Of a stretch of 64,000 bases of DNA, positions 58,901-64,000 are shown in pieces. Both the position numbers and the translations under genes were made by a program. Position 1 is the stretch's first letter. Every line of letters starts with the position of its first letter. The stretch spans positions 1 through 64,000 of the forward strand of contig JBBHKE010001421.1 in the NCBI GenBank assembly GCA_037447655.1, written 5' to 3'. The DNA is from Zygnema cylindricum. Lineage: Eukaryota > Streptophyta > Zygnematophyceae > Zygnematales > Zygnemataceae. The notes under the pieces were generated by a model. It was not told the origin of the DNA. It did no database searches and saw only the letters and a program-made list of their open reading frames with translations.

Positions 58901-61900
58901 CCGTCTGCTCGTATTTTCTCATTGAAAGTCGTCCTTTCGATTCCGGCGGCGCGCAGGCTGTTCTTTTGCGTCCGTTGTACTTTGTGTCCGCCGTCCTTTT
59001 TCCGTTCCATGATCATCAGTTTGTCAGTACAATGCCGTACGTTCCCGTAAAATTTCTGTTCAGTTAACCGGCCAGAAAGTGCTACAAAGTGCAACGTATT
59101 TTTTCGTCAAAGTCTGTACATTTCCCGTAAAAAACCGTACATTTCCCGTAAATTTTCCGTTCAGTTTACCGGACAGAAAGTACAGAAAGTACAGATATAT
59201 CGGTACCTCTGACCGTTCGATAACCGATAACTATCGGTATCGGTGTTATCGCGATAAATTTTTTACCGATACACAACACTACAAATTAGACTGATATTGC
59301 TCTAAAATCTGAGGGGTTCAAGTGAGAACGATATGTGTGAGCTGTAAATGCCTGAGAGCCAGCAAACATTTTTCACCTGATATCTGTTGTTTAATATTCT
59401 GTGGGAGTTAAATAGTTATTTGGCTCTCCATTTTATGTTTATGCGGTGGTCTCACTTGTGTTAATGCATTATTTGTCAGCATTAACACGTATTGCTATGC
59501 CACTATGTGTTAATGGCATAGGTTTGTGTTGGGAAAGTTAGGAAACTGAGTTGGAAATTAGCGTAAAGGCCATCTGCTGTATAATCAGGACCTCATTTCT
59601 TCAGAACTTTCGTTCTTGTCCTGTAATCCAATGTTTGTGACAGTTCGTGAAAATAGTCCGGGTCGTGATTTGCAGTGACCTTCCTTGCTTTGTGCCGTGT
59701 CTATGTGTCTGGTAGGATTGGTTGGTGGTTATTTTTGAATGGTGTTGGTCTGCTTACCATGAGCTTGAATGCCTTGCTCGTTACTGGTTCAATATGCCGT
59801 GATTAAATGCCTGTCGTTGTTTGAACTACAACTTGCAGTTAGAAAAAAGGTTTGTATGACGTCTATTCGTGGCATGTAAAGTTAAGATAGTAGCCGAAGC
59901 AAAATATTTTGGAGGCTGTTTGTAGATGCCCGAATCGATTAGTCTGAGTAAAGTGCCGTTTTTCAATACACAACCTTTTACGTATCTTGAGATCTGGCAA
60001 TAATGGCTGGACTCATGAGAAGGCTGGGTGCATTCAGTTTTATGTGGACTTCCACTGTTTTTCTTAAATGTTTTTAAAGGGGTTTGTTTGCTATTGATGT
60101 CCATTGGGGGATTAGATGGCGGAGAATCCTACTGCGTTCGAGCATTGGAAATTTCATCTCCTAAGGACTCAGAACAGTCAGCTTGAGGATCAGGTTTGCT
60201 TCTCTTCAGAATAATTCTTTGAGGTGTTATACCAGAATCTGCAGCGGAACTGAGTCATGTGCAATGTCTGAATTTCGACCAGCAGCAACTATTTTCATCT
60301 CTACAATTTGGTGGTCAGGTTAGTGTGCAGTTGTATAATGAGCCATAAAATGATGCTATGACTAGTTGGGAAGACTTGTAGGTAAGATCTTCTTTGACGG
60401 TGTAGATGTACTGGGTTTGCTGGTGACGTGAATATGTATTTTAGTTGTAGCATGGACATGAGCAGATTTTTGGCTCTTTTGCTGCTTGAAAGACTCTGGT
60501 TGTAGAAGAAATGCAGTGGCATTCAACATTTCTAAAGTGACATTTCTTGCACTCTTATCTTACAGCTACTTGTCGCTACTACTTCCCTCCAAGATTTTGG
60601 TGAACTTAAGGCGCAGCTAAGTGCTACAGCAATTGAGCTCCAGCAGATGGTCGATCGGTTAAAGACTTTTGAGCAGGTACAGGAGCCCAAGGTCGTATCT
60701 TCTTCACGTCTGCCCTCAAGTGCAGCAACAGCATCGACTCTTAGAAGAACCCTCTCTGCTGCTACAAGCAGTTCTGAAGTACCGTCATCGTCTGCGAGAA
60801 GGTTATCTGGACCATCTCGCTCAACCCCATCATCTCCCTCCCTAAGAAGTACTTCTCCAGCCTCATCTACATCTCGGCTCACGACTAGCGCCCCACGACC
60901 TTCTAGCCCTTCTCCTCGAACACCAAGTACAGTGCCTCGGAGTGGAGCTGTAACCAGCAACAAGACTGAGTCTAGAACTGCTCGACCTGTGGCAACCTCT
61001 TCACGCAGTCCTGTCCCAGGAACAAATGGTAGTCCTGCTGGAAGGGCCACTCCATCTGTGAGAGGTTCCAACAGTGCAGAGCCTTCGAGTTCGGCACAGA
61101 GGCTTGTGAACCTTCCCTTGGAGCCTGCCTCTGCCTCTGATGTCACCCAAGCTGTGAAACTCGCAGTACCGCAGGAGTGGGTGAATAATATAGAATGTTT
61201 GACGCAAGAAGTTTTGAGAAAGCTCACACGAAATGGCACTCAAATGGCAGAATCTTCAGATGAGAGGGAGTTGTCAGCAGCAGGACCTCCACAAATTTCA
61301 GAGAAAGGGCGTGGTTTTAGAATTGTCTTTCTCCCATCCTCAAAAAATCCATTTTTTTTGCATACAAGAGAAGAAGTGGATGTTAACAATTTTGGGAGCG
61401 GCAACGACAGCAACAGGCTGCAAGGTATTCTGCGACTTTTGTTTTCCAAACCACATTTAGAGCTGAGATATCAAACAGGATGATCTAGCCTTTGTGTTCA
61501 TTAGAAGCATGAAACAGGGTTCTAATATATTCTATGTTTTGTTTTCTTAATATTTCTCGTTGTTATTATATATAGCCCATACAACAGGAGCCACACCTAT
61601 CCATTATATCATTTTACTTTCTATACATGTATACTGTGTATATTATATATATATATCTATATGTATATAATATATATATATACATATAATATATGTATTG
61701 TATATATAGATATATGTATATATATATATATATGTATATGTATATATATATGTATATGTATATGTATATGTGTATATATATATACACATGTATATGTATA
61801 TATATATCATACATATATATATATATACATATATAAATATATATCATGCATATCTATATATCATACATATATATACATATATATATATATCATACATATA

Positions 61901-61932
61901 TATATATATATGTGTGTAGAAAGTAAAGTCTG

Positions 61933-62007
<75 letters not shown>

Positions 62008-63912
62008 AGAAAGTAAAGTCTGGTACTGAATGGAATTAACAGGTGTGGGCATTTCCTGTTGTATGGCCAAAAAATGAAGCCCAAAAACTTGAACATGGTT
62101 GTCATTGGGCTGATGATTTTATGATCTGTTCAAATTTTTATGTCATCTTGGCATTGGGCCAGAGTTTTTGTATCAGCATTGCCTGATATGCAAACATGTA
62201 TGTTGACATATCTGTAAAAAACACTCGCCGTGTATCATTGCCTTTTTTTATCACCGATATGCCGGATGCGGTGTATTATGCCAATTTATGGCTTACAATT
62301 ATCACCCAGAAAATGTATATGTGTGATATATTATTAAGTCAGTTGTGGTATACTGTTGTAGGAATATTGTTGGTCCTTTTTTACTGGTGTTGTCTTAAGA
62401 GTGTTTTAGCTACATTAACGGGGTTAAAGCCAAAAGTGGTTTTTGTGAAAAATGTTCCAAACACCTCTCGTTCCACATTGACTATAAGTAGATTGTTTTG
62501 GTCTTTAGGGGGGTTATCCTGCTTGTTAATTTAACCAATTAGGGTTAAATTCCTTTTACAGAGGGAGCTGTGCTTGACTTAGTGCGCCTACGAATTCTGG
62601 AAGCTCAGTTGGGAGGATTGCATCCTCGACTTCTCCGAATCACGGAGCTTCTAAATTCTCTCCTTCTCCCTTGCCTGCCATCTGAGGTGATTCACCTCAC
62701 GAACTTCTGTTTGCATGCTGTTTTGTTGTTAAGACCTTTTACTACCAGTTCGGCATTCGCTTAGCAAACTTTGGAGCCACTGTTATTGATTATGCTGACG
62801 TGAAAGGATCTCTTGCAAATGCTTCCGCATGGGTTTTTGTTCTCATGCTCATGTTTTGGTTTATATTGCAAGTGATTTGCATCATGGTTGTTTAGTTCAA
62901 AGAAATCTGTATACGTGGAGCGCTCTTTTTGAATCAAATATCTCCTCACTCTTTTGGTTCTGCCTGAGTGTTTCATGATCACTTTGTCCAACAGCGATAA
63001 GTCGTATTGCAGCGCTGTTGTAGAGTACTCTGGTGAGATGAAATACCAAGCATTTCTCTTAGGTATCTCTCCCTTAGGTGTCTTATGTGGGAAGTGGTAT
63101 CTTGTAAAGCTTGGCTCCTATTGAGCTTTTTTTTTCGTCGCCTGTTCCTGCAGACAATAGATTCCGTTGAGCAGGAATTTCGAGGGGTGGATGTTGCTCT
63201 GCACAATGCTTCAAACGCTCTTGGCCAGCTGTGTGCACTTGTGCCCTTCTTGTGCAGTCTGGGAGGGCAAGGGCCATCTATTTCTGCGCAAATAAGAAGT
63301 GCACTGGCTCGACCAATAGATGAGGCGTATGATGATGAAACAAAAAAATATGGAAGTGAAGCTGACGAGATTCCTATGGCAGAGCCAGTGGGTAATGGCA
63401 AAGTAACAAAAAGTGCCAAGGTTTTCGAGTCGAAACAGAGTGAGATAGAATCCTTGGAGGGAATGATCAGAAACTTGTTGCGGATGCAAGAGGGTGTGAA
63501 AGGAAGTGACGAGGAGCATCTGCGAGCTGTGCTGCAGCGCGTGAGGTAAGAGTTAGAAGGATACGTACGTTAGTTACTGTCAATGCTATCTTTTTGTTGC
63601 TAGTATGAATGTCGCCCCATGCAGCAGTACATAGGTCTTGAAAAAATGGCATCTATGTGGTTATTGGTAATGGTCGTGATTTAGTTGGTTGACATAGAGT
63701 AGGTTGACATGGCATGTGGAATGCTATGAGTGGGGAATTAGATTTTGTCTGGGAGGCATGTCTTAAAAGTTGCCTTTCAGTCCTTTTACATTTTTGAAAA
63801 CTCACGATATGAAGGGGAAGGGATTTACAGAAGGTTGGATTTGTCTTGGCGGAATGAAATGCGCGCATTGGAAGATGAAATTGCTTTTTATAGAGGTTGC
63901 CACGCTGTCAAT
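52920..63912 (+). CDS. Ser/Pro-rich basic coiled-coil protein, 3' end outside the window (unrecognised)
   Basis: Exons: 52920-54032, 54243-54275, 54629-54652, duplicates 56238-56270 and 56624-56647, 57984-58055, 60116-60193, 60566-61424, 62562-62686, 63154-63545, 63831-63912. Phases agree throughout, giving 945 codons, and the gene continues past the right edge. The first 371 residues are Ser/Arg/Thr-rich with little predicted structure. Short exons then lead into coiled coil ([48 protein letters not shown]). A second Ser/Pro/Arg-rich block follows, then a helical conserved-looking C-terminal region ([58 protein letters not shown]). Basic Ser/Pro regions plus coiled coil suggest a cytoskeletal or microtubule-linked scaffold; that is inference only. 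The start is the first ATG of the long open exon. Inclusion of the duplicated exons in the mRNA is unproven, and exons between 58056 and 60115 could have been missed. Confidence 0.75.
54148..55076 (+). repeat. Tandem segmental duplication, copy 1 (holds two exons)
   Basis: About 930 bp that recurs at 56143-57071 with only three substitutions seen by eye (near 54728, 54800 and 54886). Contains the 33-nt and 24-nt exons and an irregular intronic repeat of ACATTTATACTG and TTATACTGTAGCTT motifs (54430-54615). Confidence 0.95.
55116..56142 (+). other. Purine-rich open frame between the duplicated exons
   Basis: Open from ATG 55116 into the second duplicate at 56143. It encodes SER/DSER repeats, a less repetitive stretch ([20 protein letters not shown]), and Gly/Arg/Glu-rich repeats with [10 protein letters not shown]. 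It could be an extra large exon of the surrounding gene, an expanded intronic purine repeat, or both. No clear acceptor and donor pair places it in frame. Confidence 0.35.
56143..57071 (+). repeat. Tandem segmental duplication, copy 2
   Basis: Offset by 1995 bp from copy 1, with the same two exons and splice sites intact. Both junctions fall in simple repeats: CTTTGTCTTTG on the left and CTCCCTCTCC on the right. Confidence 0.95.
57062..57335. repeat. (CCCCTC)n hexanucleotide array
   Basis: CCCTCT units turn into more than 20 near-perfect CCCCTC units (about 57128-57276). Intronic. The polyproline and Arg-Gly frames it creates are artefacts. Confidence 0.97.
57560..57850. repeat. Pyrimidine-rich intronic tract
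   Basis: Irregular CCCTCT, TTTCCC and CTCTTT units in the intron before the exon at 57984. It could supply polypyrimidine signals but holds no exon I can support. Confidence 0.8.
58406..59281. mobile_element. hAT-like MITE C, 876 bp, in an intron, carrying captured fragments
   Basis: TAGTGTTGTGTATCGGTAA at 58406 and its inverse at 59281, with the perfect 8-bp duplication CAAATTAG at 58398-58405 and 59282-59289. The ends are CCGATA.. palindromes. The middle holds a family 2-like LTR fragment (CTCACAACCCCTATCTACT, identical to 21613-21631) and CCGTACATTTCCCGTAAA repeats related to 51040. Confidence 0.88.
61620..62005. repeat. (TA)n and TATG microsatellite, about 380 bp
   Basis: Long TA runs with ATATGTATATG and CATACATATA interruptions. 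GTGTAGAAAGTAAAGTCTG occurs twice (61912 and 62004) around the last pure run. Lies in the intron 61425-62561. Confidence 0.97.
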
Positions 63913-64000
63913 GTAAGTTAAACTTATGCTCATGATATATGGTGTTCGATAAGCATGGTACATGTGTAAAATTTGGCGTCTAGTATGAAAGACGCTATTA

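Noticed and set aside
61614-62105. Tyr/Ile-rich frames on both strands
   Set aside because: Translations of (TA)n microsatellite.
62196-62534. 112-codon plus-strand frame with hydrophobic segment
   Set aside because: It sits in the intron 61425-62561 of the coiled-coil gene, with a well-phased exon right after it. No independent signal.

Overview
The window looks like nuclear DNA of a streptophyte plant (land plant or close algal relative). It carries a full PRAF/RLD-type gene (PH, RCC1 repeats, FYVE, BRX), a combination I know only from that lineage. Introns are GT-AG and mostly 0.1-2 kb, and decayed Ty1/copia LTR retrotransposons and small TIR elements fill the space between genes. I cannot name the species. 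All exon models here were built by hand from splice signals and codon phase.

Three protein genes are supported. (1) Minus strand, 1475-10619: a complete 16-exon PRAF gene of 1367 codons, with every splice phase consistent. (2) Minus strand, 39612-40550: a compact four-exon gene for a 112-residue one-pass membrane protein with a possible N-myristoylation start. No single reading frame reveals it and I recognise no family. (3) Plus strand, 52920 to beyond the right edge: a long Ser/Pro-rich, basic, coiled-coil protein (at least 945 codons seen), possibly a cytoskeletal scaffold, with a near-identical duplication of two of its small exons.

Between them: 10.6-13.5 kb holds the PRAF upstream region and repeats. 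13.5-20.4 kb is a minus-strand copia composite (family 1) inserted in an older TIR element (R1). 20.8-28.4 kb is a minus-strand copia element (family 2) joined head to head with an inverted LTR of the same family. 28.4-34.9 kb is a plus-strand copia element (family 3). 34.9-39 kb is a mosaic of R2, R1, GC-rich repeats and TA-flanked MITEs. 40.9-42.4 kb is a purine tract followed by a pyrimidine tract. 42.7-45.4 kb holds nested hAT-like and TA-flanked MITEs with long poly-G runs. 47-49 kb is a fourth copia LTR with gag remains. 49.9-52.6 kb is non-coding repeats.

Two observations stand out. The LTRs of three copia families (2, 3 and 4) each carry, about 200-300 bp in and always antisense to the element, a tRNA-like module with A-box-like and B-box sequence; four of the six copies still have a nearby T run. 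The other is the hidden 112-residue membrane-protein gene.
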